Assembly: GCF_000224145.3 (NCBI RefSeq)
Contig: NC_020174.2
Location: forward strand, 5,372,504 to 5,436,503
Direction of reading: 5' to 3'
Length of the DNA: 64,000 bases
From: Ciona intestinalis
Lineage: Eukaryota > Chordata > Ascidiacea > Phlebobranchia > Cionidae
The notes below the pieces were generated by a model that searched no databases, was not told where the DNA came from, and saw only the letters and a program-made list of their open reading frames with translations. Below are positions 35,876-52,100 of the stretch, piece by piece (position 1 is the stretch's first letter; every line of letters begins with the position of its first letter). The position numbers and the translations under genes are program-made.

Positions 35876-37229
35876 TATTATGTTCAAAAGGTATCTCGTT
35901 TAATCCACATAAGCAACAGCTCTACTATATATAACTTTGGTATATACCACGTATATTTTCCGTCACAGTATAATGTGTAGATTATTATGATATTAAGTCG
36001 GATATCTAGAACGGAATGTACTATAAATAACCGACCAACAAAGTATATAAATTTGTAAACCTGCATATTTACTCGCCATGCGCTAATGCCTGCAAAGCTC
36101 CAGTGTCTGTCTGATGAGGTGACCTTTCAACGTCAAAGTACTGATGTCTATCCTTGTAAATACACTGTTGATACAGCATTACTTTTCAAAGTTTCTGCAA
36201 TGGCAGGTTCCATGTGTATTTTAGGCGGCTGAAGCTTGGAGTAAAGTTGCAAAATCATAAAACGACGAGGTGCAGTTAAATCAATCGCGGGGCATTCTTG
36301 AGCGCGGTGTGCTGTGCATGTACGCAACAAGCGTGGACAATTTCGCGTTTTAATTATTGGTGAAACGCTTTAACGCGCAGATGGAATTGCAACTTGTCGG
36401 AATTTCGGGTAATGCTGAAGGTACGAATACACGCGCGTTTAGTAAACAATTCTAGACCTCGTAAATCGCTGCTTTGTGTCTGGGAGCACGAAACTTATAT
36501 CCTTCTGACCCAGACTTTATGCTTGGGCAGGCTTTCCGTTGCAAATAATATTACATATGACACCCGACCGGACGCGCAAAGCTGAGCCTGTCATTTCACA
36601 ACCGCAGTGCGGTTCAAAACCTTCACCGGGAAACAGAAGATGTACTGTTATATGAATGCAGAGCAGTATGCGCCTAATTAGGCGTACGCAGATTTTGCCA
36701 TGGGGTTTGTGAAGCAGCAAAAGCCGTTGTAGTACTGCAATGTGATAAGCTACAGATAAAACAGTTGATTTTAAGCAATGAAAATGTGCGGACGAAATTA
36801 AAATACCGGAACCGCCCATAGATTGCGCAAGCTATCAATCAGTGTTTGCCAGGTCGACTGACTTCTTTACACCGCAGTGAGAAAATGTTAATAGAGTGTT
36901 GAGATTTAGAGTGGGGTTAAGCTGAGGTGAGATTTGATCAAGAAACCGACTATTTCTAGCACCAAGTGCTGCACGAATTTAGATAAAATAATAATTAATG
37001 AGGAAAACAATTAACCACAGTATAGTATTTGGAAGCACCATAAAGCACCATTGATGTATACTGCGTCAGTGCACCAATAATGAGCTTCAAAAATAGGCAG
37101 GACAAGAAAGTCGCGTGCCGATGACGTAGCAAATGCGAGACGCTTGCGTCGGACATTCATTATTTCGAGTCTCGTTTTGCTTTGATGTTAATTAATAGGG
37201 AAGTAATTGGCACCAGCGATTGCGGCTGA

Positions 37230-37237
37230 TGACGTCA
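37230..37237. promoter_or_regulatory. palindromic CRE-like site upstream of secreted LRR gene
   Basis: Perfect TGACGTCA in GCTGATGACGTCATCAT, about 330 bp before the start codon. A match to the CREB/ATF consensus; function not demonstrated. Confidence 0.35.
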
Positions 37238-37562
37238 TCATTTAACGCGTGTTTTCGATTTGACTTCAATTTTTTATTTAGTTTAAAAAGCTACGAACTT
37301 CCGCGTACGGGGTATATTGCCGTCGGCCAGACAAATAATAAATCCGATCAACACAGGTCAGAAAAATGACACGTTTATATAATGTGAGCATAAGCATAAA
37401 CATTTGTTGTTTTGAATGGTTAAGAACGAACCGGTTGCATCAGGTTAATTCTTTTTAATGTAATCTTATTTTCATTGATCAAGGTGTGAGGGATATTGGT
37501 GATTTGTGTAATGGTGTGTCAGGTGTAACTCAGTTTTTGCTGCTGTATACTCGAAACGAACT

Positions 37563-40500
37563 ATGTTGGGAAGAAAAATGCTGAAACTCCCATGGCGAAT
37601 TTATAAGGAGGCGGTCTTCATATATTTACTGATCTTACTAAAAGTGCATGCGAGGCCGTTACGAGAGTTTTCGGGTTCAAATCCCGGTGATACGGAGTGG
37701 TCGACAGTTGCAACTAATTTGACAGAAACTGAAACGATTACAGCTTCGAGACCCATCGTTATCAACGCGCCTTGCCCCCAGGAATGTTTCTGCTTCTTAG
37801 AATCCTTAGCCCATTGCAGTAGGGCGAACCTTACACGTATACCATGCGAGCAGCGAGAAAGTGGAATTATAGTCCTGTCCAAGTTCCCACACACAGTCAA
37901 GGAGTTGCATTTCAGCAACAACCTGATATCTCGGTTGAGCGCGAATTGCTTTCTTGCAAGCGGTAGTCAATACCAGACCTTGTATTTACAGAACAATCAA
38001 ATAGAATCCATCGACCACAATGCGTTTCAAGGCATGAATCGGCTCAAGTTTATAGACCTGCGTAGCAACAATGTGTCGTCTGTAGTTCACGGTCGCAGCA
38101 ATTTGCAGCAATCAGTTTTTACCGGGCTGGAAGGGAGTTTACAATCTCTTCAGCTCTCGCGTAATAAGATTCGTAACATTCCAAGACAAAGTTTCGCCAA
38201 TTTTTTACGACTTGAAGTGCTGGAATTAAGTTCGAACGAAATAGAATGGATAGCGGTAAACGCCTTTCAGGACTTAACAGCCTTGAGAATTCTACGCTTG
38301 AGAAACAACCCGTTAAATCAAATCACATTGGGTAATATGGATCAAATCATAGGCTACTTCAGTAGGCCAATGTCAACACAGAATGTTTACCAAGACCTGT
38401 ATTATTCCAATTCATATACAGACGAAACAAACACAATACAAAATAACACTAGCCCAGAACAAAATTTAAACTCGGGCGAAGAATCGTTGAAGACGCTGGA
38501 CTTAGGACAACTCGGATTGAGTGAAACACCCGGCACTCTCCCTGGTTCCTTAGTAACGCTGTGGCTTGACGGGAATCGAATCGAAAGGATTTCGAAGGAA
38601 GCTTTCTCCAGGACAAAACAGTAATAAACATGATTTTAAATTCAAATAAACCTAAATTCCTTTTTTTGCTTTTTTTAGTCGCAATCTTGTAAACCAAGTC
38701 GAATGTGTAGTTGCATGGGAACCAAGGCGGTAATAGCATTTCTGTATATAGGGTGGGGGATGATGGGACACCTTTTCATTCTATTTTCACATCCCATTTA
38801 GTAGTAAACAAAGAACATTCAAAGAATTATAAAACCATATCCTTACGACTTCCATATAGACCGTTGTTAATTGTATAAATTACGATCAGGATATTGGATA
38901 TTATGTGCCAAAAGTGTCTTATCTTGCCCCACCCTACCATTGTAAAAGTTTGTTTCTGATAAAGCCGTTTAAGCTACCTTATACTGGTAACCTTGTATTT
39001 CTTTATCGCAGATTAAACATTTTACATCTCGCACGCAACGGGTTGTACGAGATTGAACAAATGGCCTTCCGTGACTTAAACAAATTGTCGATTTTCGATT
39101 TGTCGAATAACCGGCTGGCAAATTTGTCTAGCGATGTTTTTTACGGGCTCGGTATGTTGGTCAGATTAAGATTGCACAAAAATCGTCAACTCACGGAGCT
39201 GCCAGAAAAAGTAAGACCAAAACCGATTGAATCGGCGTGTTTAGAACCACTTTAAAAGAATAAATATATTATGAAAAGAATAACAATACTTTACATTTGC
39301 GTATACACCTTTAGTTGAATATACCCACTGCAGAATACGAACATACGTTAAAGCTTTAGGCGGGCACGATGTGTGAAAACAAAATAGCGTTGAAATTTCA
39401 TTCATTCATTTATTTTTTATCATTTTTTTAGGTGTTTCGAGATTCCCCGCATTTGCAAATACTTAACTTGCACGACTGCGCGTTGCGAAGTTTACCCAAT
39501 GGGCCATGGATGCATCGCTTGTACGCATTGACACTTTATGGCAATCCGTTGCACTGCACATGCCAAACTGCTGGGCCAGTGGTTACGAGATTACATTACA
39601 GAAACGAAAAAAACACATACACAACGAAACTCCTTGTGTTAGACCCTTACAGGTAAAGTATATCATAAGATTTATTTATCTCTTATATAAATATATAGTA
39701 CGGTGGGGTAAGATGGGACACCTTTAGAACATAATATCAAAATATTCTGATCGTGTTTTAAACAATTAACAACAGTTTATGGTCGTGAGGATACGTTTTA
39801 TAATTCTTTAAATGTTCTTTGTTTACTACCAAATTGGACGAGAAAATAGAATGAACAGGTGTCCCATCTTCTCCCACCCTACTATAACGAAAATCCGAAT
39901 AATTAAAACAGTGAAGTACGAGGAATTAGCAGCGAACGAACATCGTTAAAACAAATAAGGAATACAGTTTAACTCAGTATGCTTGTGTATTTTGTGATAT
40001 AATACTGTGGGGAAGATGGGACACCTTTAGCACATTATATCAGAATATTCTGATCGTGTTTTAAACAAATAACAACGGTCTATGAAAGTCGTGAGGATGC
40101 GGTTTAATATTTCTTCAAATGTTTTTGGTTTACTGCTAAATGGGACGAGAAAACAGAATGAAAAGATATCCCATCTTCTCCCATCTTACTATAGAATGAA
40201 TATACTGGATGACCAAGACAGTTGGGTGGACCAAAGGCAGGAAGACGCAACATGCCACAGCCCGCCGCAGTTTGCTGGTCGAAGATTTGTGGATATTCGA
40301 ATGCAGGAATTAGAATGCTCTCCATCGGTAAGTGTGTTTTTATATCGTATAACTCGGTTTGACACTTCGGTTCAGTTAAGTGCATTTATCTGTCACCTAT
40401 AAAACTTTATATAATGCAGGATTGGCTCCGTATAACGATCGATAGGCGTCTGACACAATATGTAAATGAATACGAGGCAGGAGATTTAGATTACGATGCA

Positions 40501-41355
40501 GACATGAATCTGGAAAACCTTACAAGTCAGTTGTCATCCGCCAACTTTGAAAGCCAAGTACTAACAGAACTTATGGAAAAAGAAAGAACGCTTACCCGTC
40601 GTGAATCTGTAAGCGATTTATTGAACGACTATTTATTCCCGGAAGGAACGCAGATATTTAACGAAAGCCTTGTAACGGATAGTATTTATGGTCTAAATGG
40701 TGAAGATATAACAAGTGAAAGTTTGATGCCGGAACCTGAAACAGATGAAACAGCTGGGACACAGACCGAATCGGATGATATTAGAATTAGAAGCTCAGTT
40801 CAACGCACAGATACCGAAGTAGTTTCTGAACCTGTGTCATCTAGTGAAGAAACTACAGGTATGGACGGTTTAATTGACGGAGAAAAGGAAACGCGTTGGA
40901 TGATCGAACTGCCTTCGTCAGCAGAAGAAAGTATTTTGGACGCCGGAAGAATAGACGGTTCTGGAAGTCAGAGTTCCGAGCAGATAACCGAGTACGCGGA
41001 GCAGACACCCGAATACTTGGAGCAGACGCCCGAATACTCGGAGCGGACACCTAAACACTCGGAGCAGACACCCGAATACTCGGAGCCCACGCCCGAATAT
41101 CCTATTTATCAGCCAAACTATGATGAAGTGATGTACTCGGGTGATGTCACTGCCCCATCATTTGAAGAAGAAGTTACGTCATGGATGGAACAGGACAATG
41201 CTGCCATCTACCGGTCGTTACTTGAAGGCGTAGATATGGTTCGTGAGTATGAAGAATATAATCATGACGATCAAATTGACGGTATTAATACTGACAGTGA
41301 CAACTTTTTCGTGCAAATGTCCGATTCAACGACAGAAGATTACGATTATATTTGA
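37563..41355 (+). CDS. secreted leucine-rich-repeat protein with acidic repeat tail
   Basis: Exons 37563-38620, 39012-39210, 39432-39652, 40195-40327 (or 40222-40327) and 40420-41355 join in phase to 2547 nt (848 residues). Order: hydrophobic leader (AVFIYLLILLKVHA, residues ~17-30), Cys N-cap (CPQECFC, then C at ~71-85), about eleven LRRs (LQSLQLSRNKIRNIPRQSF, LEVLELSSNEIEWI, LKTLDLGQLGL, LNILHLARNGLYEIEQ), Cys C-cap (CTC, then C at ECSPS), and a ~310-residue exon 5 tail. The tail is strongly acidic, with seven-residue TPEYSEQ-type repeats and Tyr in acidic context (EDYDYI end) suitable for Tyr sulfation. No transmembrane helix follows the LRRs, so it is probably extracellular matrix or pericellular. 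The exon 4 acceptor lies at a MITE end. It is divergent from the transmembrane LRR gene 8 kb away. Partners unknown. Confidence 0.86.
38745..38938 (-). mobile_element. full-length MITE in secreted LRR gene intron 1
   Basis: GTATATAGGGTGGGGGATGA at left, CTTGCCCCACCCTACCA at right; reverse orientation with GTAGTAAACAAAGAACATTC and GATCAGGATATTGGATATTA. Confidence 0.88.
39694..39886 (+). mobile_element. full-length MITE in secreted LRR gene intron 3 (first of two)
   Basis: TATAGTACGGTGGGGTAAGA to TTCTCCCACCCTACTATA, 193 bp. The 111-bp gap to the next copy is the only other substantial intron sequence. Confidence 0.9.
39998..40194 (+). mobile_element. MITE whose right end forms the exon 4 splice acceptor
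   Basis: TATAATACTGTGGGGAAGAT to CATCTTCTCCCATCTTACTA-TAG. The last two bases (40193-40194) are the AG directly before open reading frame in the phase demanded by exon 3. The terminal inverted repeat is pyrimidine-rich on the coding strand and so doubles as a polypyrimidine tract. Confidence 0.85.
40978..41103 (+). repeat. in-frame 21-bp coding minisatellite (six units)
   Basis: Six seven-residue units of E-Q/R/P-T-P-E-Y-S type, encoded by near-identical 21-bp units (GAGCAGACACCCGAATACT). The first and fourth units are the most diverged. In phase, so copy-number change would lengthen or shorten the acidic tail without frameshift. Confidence 0.85.
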
Positions 41356-42125
41356 TCTGTACCTTTATTTTTGTACTATAGTAGGGTGGGGTAAGATGGG
41401 ACTTTTTTATCATTTTCTTTTAGTGTTCGATTTTGTAGTAAACAAAAAAATATTTACAGAATTATATAACCGAATCCTAACAATTCTAATAGAACATTGT
41501 TAATTGATAAATACACGATCAGGAAATATTAGATTTAGGTGCTTAAGATCCTATCTTACCCCACCCCATAGGCTACTATAATTCTTTTTATCTTCATATT
41601 TATTGGGCGTTAAAACTACTTAAGTGGTTGGGACAGTCATCTCTTTTTATTCCTGAACGCTTTAAGGTATATTAGTAAATTATTTACTTTCTGTATTATG
41701 ATTTTCTGATAACGTGTTTGTATTATTGACGTGTTTAAACTTCAAATATATGATTTTGTTTTACTCGTTTAAAAAAAATATGTTTACAAGAAAAACTTTT
41801 TAAATAAGACGACATCACGCAACTATTATTATGTGTGGTTATATTTCCCGGTATTGCACATATAGACAACACATTTACTCAGAGACGGGGTGAATACTTG
41901 TAAAATTAATATATTCGACAAATATATCCTAATTATCACTTAGAAGCAATGACCATGGAGCCATAAAAATCCAGTAAATACTGACCAATAAATAGTGACA
42001 TGCAAATTTTGAGGTAATTGGCCAAAATTGTTTCCCCCAATGACGTGTTACGTTGTAGGACTTCAGTCACGTATAACAGATAAATAACATAAGTAAATAA
42101 CAAGTGTATTCCATAAACAAGCCAA
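41356..42125. other. intergenic spacer between LRR gene and beclin 1 (convergent)
   Basis: A MITE begins about 20 bp after the LRR stop codon and occupies the first 200 bp; the rest is AT-rich with no exon-like sequence. Both 3' UTRs must end here. Confidence 0.6.
41377..41580 (-). mobile_element. full-length MITE in the 3' UTR region of the secreted LRR gene
   Basis: TATAGTAGGGTGGGGTAAGA to CCCATAGGCTACTATA. It is a reverse-orientation, diverged copy and is probably transcribed within the 3' UTR. Confidence 0.83.
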
Positions 42126-46194
<4,069 letters not shown>

Positions 46195-48056
46195 TTTTGC
46201 GCCTATGTTTACCTGCTTCGCTGCTTATACATACGGAGCCGTTAGTTACTTTATCTGGCTGAAATCCTTTTTAGTACGAACCTCAACAATATTGAATTAA
46301 ATAAGTTACTTTACACTGATACACCACACTAACAGAACTGGTGAAACGAAAATCAAGCTAACAAAAAATTTATTGTAAAGAAAGAAAGGGGAATCACCGA
46401 AAATCTGGTAAACATAGAAATATGCTATGTTTAAATAAAACGGGGAGTTAATAAATGTTGCACAGTCAGAATCCAGTTTCGCTTAGTTACAATAATTTAA
46501 TGAAAAGGATAGTTTGACCCTTTAAAATTCCATCTTAAATCCTACACCAACAAATTCATTTTGTGTTTACTCAGTTTAATTCAAAAAGATTAAAATCATT
46601 TGCTTTTAATCTCTTTCGTTCAATCAACGTAACAACTTTGTTGACTAAGCACAGATTCTTGGTCAAGACTAAGCGGTTCTCATTAATCTTTACACTGAAT
46701 CAATATTTAGTCAGGGTTATGTCAGGTAACGTTTTGTCTTGACGGTATACTTTAGTTTTACCTAGTGCTCCATGCTTAAATACTTATATAGGCTACTGCC
46801 TGAAAACCCGATGGTAATAGGTCAGACACTTAAATACAATACAAACATATGATGTATATGGGATACTTCATGTTCGTCTTATTCTTGATCGAACAAAGCG
46901 ATATATTACAGCGCAGAGCCGCACCCCACCGCACATATTTACTGTTAATGCCACATAATGCCTGCTAATGCAAAGGAAGCTAAAAATAAAACGTGTTGAA
47001 GTAGTCACTGGATAACACAGGCCGAAATTACAAACAACAATTTCCAAGCGGTAAAAAGAAATTGGCAAAAGAAAGTGCAGATAACCAGTAAAGTTCGTTT
47101 TGGAAGCTTGGGTTGGTTCGTTACTCTAACCAACATTTCTAAAGAGGGCACAGCTGGACAAACGACTTCACCGCACGTTTGAAATTAAAATTATGCCAAC
47201 CGCGTGGTGGCAGTACATTTGATAACATTTAGCGCCAAAACTTTGGGGTGTAAATAAAGTAAAAAAACATTATGCTGTCGGTGGTAATGGATGAAAACAG
47301 AAAACAATATAAGGCCCGTCTTTGCTATTGCAAAATTGATAGAATAAGGGGTTTCACTTTCAAAGGCGAAAGACTGTACATATACATGGGACTAACCGCG
47401 ACAAACCAGTGACATAAATAAACGGCACAAACACGTATTAGCGAACGTGGCTGGGCCTGGTAGACGTAAAACACAAAAAAACAAGGGTTAAATCCGGAAT
47501 TTCATAACATGAAGGTGTTAATTTGATATAATCGTTAGGTTTGGCTACATTATGTCACTCTGACCGTGTGTAACGTGTGACGTTCAAGTTGGAGTGAGCC
47601 ATGTAAAATTAAGGCCAGGTAACAAAAGTTATAATACTGTAAGTAATAAGGCGGGTTGCAATATACATCCACTGACGTCGAACATTAACTTTCATGTAGT
47701 TGCCAGGCTCTGGCAACCAAACCAAAATAATGATGTTTGGAACGTTGCGTCGTAAGTGATTTATATACTTTCAAAACTGTTTTTACATAAGACGCCACCC
47801 AAACAAACTTTCAATGGCTTATGCAACTTATGTCGCTTTAAACTCGAACCTACATTTTGTAAGCAAAGAGGCAATATGGACACTGGAACAGGCACCGTCT
47901 AACACTTTGTAGAGAAGCCCAGTGCCGTCAAGATAGTTTTGGAAAGCGAACGAGAAATCAAAGAAATAAAAGGTTTGCTTAGAGTTGTTGGGATAGTGAA
48001 TGTCTTTCCTAGAGGTGGGAAAAGTCCGCGTTAACACGGGCATGCCGCTCGCTGAT
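46195..48056. other. intergenic: beclin 1 promoter and collagen 3' flank
   Basis: No exon-like sequence. The 47828-48043 minus-strand open frame lies directly after the collagen stop codon in a different phase and is most simply 3' UTR. No known repeat was recognised. Confidence 0.55.
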
Positions 48057-49176
48057 TCATCTCTTGTAGCGGAGGGTTCGTGTACTATTTTCTACACAGA
48101 GAACCACAAAGCCGGACTCGCAACTGTATGGTTTTTGTGCCAACAATCTCCTGGTCGAAAGCGGTGAGGCTTGGCCGGTGACAGCTTTATGGTCGGTATA
48201 CCATGATGCACAGTAGTGCATAGGGTTGAGACGGCCATCTGTGTAGGATCCGTGCCATACGAACTTCACTGGCCTGTAGATTGAGGCGATAAGTTAACTT
48301 ACCATATAGATTGAACGGTAGAGGCAGAAACAATGGAAACTTACCATCTTGCATCCGTGGAAACTTGACGATTTTCAAACGAATAGATCATGTTCGGGTT
48401 GTCCATTCTGCCTTCTGTGCGGAAAAGTTCTTCCCATGACGAGAACAATTGCTCTCCCTAAATAAGATCAAACATGTTTAGAAATGTAATCAATGAAATA
48501 ACAACATGCCACATTTAAGGGCAGAGATGAGGACTGAGTTATAGTTATACAGCCTCTAGGTGACAGTCACACTGGTCGAATGAGACGTACATAAGAAGCT
48601 TGAGTGTTGAGGTAAGGGGTCAAATCTGGCCATACAGAATAAAATGTCACAATACCTAAACATGAACTTACTCTTATGTTAACGATCGGAACATTACGTC
48701 TGTCTTCTCGTCGCACAATCGAACGAACGTTTTGATCTCTCGAGGAAAGGAAGGCTCTGTAGTGTATACAAATCTTAGTATACGTCGTAAAACTTAACAA
48801 ACTTAATCAATTACAAATACAAAGGTAGTAACATATACTTGCAACCATTTGTTTATAAATTGTGTTCTAATGACTTTGCATTGACTGAACAGCATTGCCG
48901 TAACCGGTAGAAAACAACGCGACTCGTAGCGTGGTAAGAAATATAGCCGCGTATTTACCTGTATGTTCCTTTCAGACCTGCACGTCTAGCTTGCTGGAAG
49001 CATCTGGCATCGGCACCAACGATACCTCGTGTGTTTCCCCTCAATGGGAAGTTCAATGCAATCATATGGAGCGATTTCTGCGAAGTAGATACCACAGGGG
49101 TGGCTGCTGGTGTTGTGGTGGTTCTTCTGGTAGTGGTAGTAGTTGTAACTTCAGGAACGATCGGTGCCCTGGTGGT
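48057..49176 (-). CDS. endostatin domain and hinge (C-terminal exons of the multiplexin)
   Basis: Exons 48959-49176, 48672-48756, 48345-48457 and 48057-48273. A Thr run ([14 protein letters not shown]) forms a protease-exposed hinge, then the endostatin fold: [103 protein letters not shown] and FVVLCVENS. All four disulfide cysteines of the fold are present. Mammalian endostatin binds heparan sulfate and zinc; Arg-rich stretches are present, but the N-terminal His cluster is reduced to one visible His. Confidence 0.94.
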
Positions 49177-52100
49177 CTGTAAGATGATAACAGTTAGCGT
49201 TTGGTAAAATATCAATGGTTGGGTACCTTTGTTGGATGCATAAAACACGTTTTTTTTGGGTCAGTTTTAATACGAACACGCTCGTACATTTGCATTGAAA
49301 AATTCGTATCATATACATAGGCTTTATGTTATTACTTCGTTCTTTTTGTGATTACTTTTTACTTGTGTGGAACATTTGAGCAAGAATAGTTATGATTGGT
49401 AAATACCGTTGCAACTGTTTCTGGTTCCAATGTCGCGACTTCAACACGTGGTGGCGGTATGGGGCGCGACAACATTACTTGTCGCCATCCCAGGGTTGTC
49501 TTGACGAACATTTCTTCACGGTTGACGACAAATGCAAGGGTACCTTCAGCCGTGGTCTGCAGAAATATTTTTTTTTTAGTAAAAGCTGTTTTAAAATAAT
49601 ATAATAAGGGTAAAATTTAGTTTATAAGTTTTGTGGGACAAAACGGGTAGCGTCAGAACATAAAATACAATATTTCCCAATCGTGCTTCATTAAATAACA
49701 AGTTAACAACGCTCTTTTACAGTCGTGAAGACACGGTTATTTATTTCAGTAAATATTATTTGTTTACTACCAAATGAGGCGATAAAAAGAATGTAAACAT
49801 AGGCTACCTTGTCGTCTACCAGAACTTACTCTATTCTACTTATAAAACTGTTTTAAAAATACCCATTGAGTTAATAGTATAAAGCCAACCGAGCTTTAAA
49901 AGTTCTATCACGTCATTGTTTAAATATGTTGGAAGTCATTATACGCCTACCTGGTAGTTCGCCTGCATTTCAGCGACACTTGGGAATGACGTCATCATTG
50001 TGTTTTCAACTGTAATGGAAATAGAAATTTAAACCTTGCATTATGGTTTATTAGGCTAGATATGAATGAACGAATGAAACGTATTTATCTTTACGTGGTG
50101 CGGCAGCGACAGTTGCTATATAACACGGGTGTTCTGTCTCACACACGTCATGATACGGTTTTTAGAAAGAAACTAATTTGATTTATTTCGTTTAAACTCC
50201 TCTTACTTAAAGCAGCACTTCTGGTGTCGTGTTGGTTGCTTCTGCCTGGAGGACCTGGTGGCCCAGGAGGTCCAGATGGCCCAGATCGACCTGTTCTTCC
50301 GGGTATGCCCTGGATACAAAAAGAATCAACGTTAGAACTTTAGATTGAGGTTAGCTTTCGCTTTCGATCAATATGTTTAAACAAATAGTTTGTTTTTTTG
50401 ATAAAAAAAAACAAACTATATTTTGTTTGATAAAAAACTAAATTATATTTTTTGGATAAAAAACTAAATAATATTTTATTTAATAAAAAAAATGAAAAGA
50501 ACAATTTATTATATATTACGTTATGCCTGGTAGCAGCCACAGCAGGCTATATTAAAGCAGTAATGGCTCTCAATGTAATTAACAAGTTTCGTTTACATAC
50601 CGCTTCTCCAGCCACACCCGGTGCGCCTTTACTTCCATCGAACCCGCGTTCACCTTTGTCACCCTAAAGGTAAACATAATGGGTAAAAATAAAGAACATA
50701 ATATATAGTAAGGAGGGGGAAGATGGGGCAGCTTCAACACGTAATATCCAAATATCCTGATCGTTTTTTAAACAATTAACAACGGTATATAGGAGTCGTA
50801 AAGATACGGTTTTATAATTATTTGAATCAATTGTTTACTACTAAATGGGACGAGAAAATAGATAAAAAAATACTTTCTATCTTCTTTCACCCTGCTATAC
50901 ATTTTATCCACACGCTTTAAGTACACAAAAACGTGATTAATATGAACAACGAAAGAGGGGAATTAGCAGCAAAACGACAGTCGTTAAATGTGTTTGTGTT
51001 CGTAGGGGAACATTTTGTAAGTATATTTATTTCATTGGTCTTTGAATAAGTTTTACCTTTTCGCCGGAGGATCCGCCAAATATTCCACTGGAAGAGCCAG
51101 GAGGACCAGGTGGACCCTAAAGATTAAAAATGTCATGTTAGCAGCATGATAAAATGAAAATACGTCAATAAAAAAACAAAAAAACTTACCTCTGCACCGT
51201 CTCGACCATGTCTACCTGGTGTACCCTGTAAGTAAATAAGATTTAGTTTTTTCCAGGTAACAACATGCGAGATATAGAATGGATGATTATAATCTTAACC
51301 TACCCTGCGCCCTGGCATTCCCATATCGCCTTTACTTCCTGCAGATCCAGATAAACCAGGTGGGCCCTGTAAAAACAAAACGCATTACAAATAGCTCATT
51401 ACCACGCCTTAAACCTCAAGCGATACCATTTATATTTCTTTTATTTTAAACTTACCATTGGTCCAGGTGTACCCGGTTCTCCCTTTTGTCCTGCAGAAAG
51501 CACATTTCCGTCAGGTCCAATAACAGCACCGGGTTCGCCCTTTTCACCTTTAACAACCTGTAAGAACACAATTAAATATCTCATTCTTAATTGTAGCAGG
51601 TTCGTGTTCTTGCATGGCGGGGCAGTGACAGTCGTTTTAACACAGGGTGTTCTGTTTCATACACCTCGTATCTGCTTACGAGTTATCACTTTGTGGGTAA
51701 TTGGTCTTTGTGGGTAGTACTAATGTATGGCTGACAACACAGCACGCCACTGGATTAGATTAATTGCCACAAATTTCTTGCCCAAGGACACTTAATGGTA
51801 ACAACATCAATTTATAGCAAATTTTACAAACGTAACATGTTTAAATCCATATAATGATATACTTACGGATGTCAATGGTTCAGCGTTTGTCGTGGCAACT
51901 GCAGATGGTCCAGGGGGTCCGGGAGGTCCCTGAGAATTAATAACAAGTTAATAAAGATCAGAAGACGATATTTTGTATTTAAACATATATGTGGCGGTTT
52001 TATAATGTAAAAGGAAAGTTTGAATATGAATCTACTTTATTTTAATTTAACTTACTTGAGAGCCTGTATCTCCTTTCATACCCTGTAAACAAAATATAAC

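Larger units (their letters stand above)
29276..37562. other. 8.3-kb intergenic region between two divergent LRR genes
   Basis: Largest gene-free interval. It holds two MITEs, one degraded MITE fragment, CRE-like TGACGTCA sites at 30310-30317 and 37230-37237, and scattered open frames up to about 150 codons without recognisable domains. The ends must carry the promoters of both LRR genes. Coding exons of an unrecognised gene cannot be excluded, especially at 30.6-31.0 kb. Confidence 0.5.

Noticed and set aside
39506..39727. Alternative frame of LRR exon 3 containing NCWASGYEITLQK and TPCVRPLQ, which also looks like an LRR C-cap
   Set aside because: Its end phase (0) does not fit exon 4 (phase 2). 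The main frame joins both neighbours correctly and still yields four C-cap cysteines with exon 4. A sequencing frameshift remains possible but is not needed.
47828..48043. 71-codon minus-strand frame directly after the collagen stop codon
   Set aside because: Different phase, no similarity to multiplexin C-termini; endostatin already ends at the conserved position (VLCVENS... then stop at 48057).
48931..49182. Plus-strand open frames with Gly/Ser/Cys-rich translation opposite the endostatin exons
   Set aside because: They are antisense shadows of the Thr-rich hinge and endostatin coding sequence.
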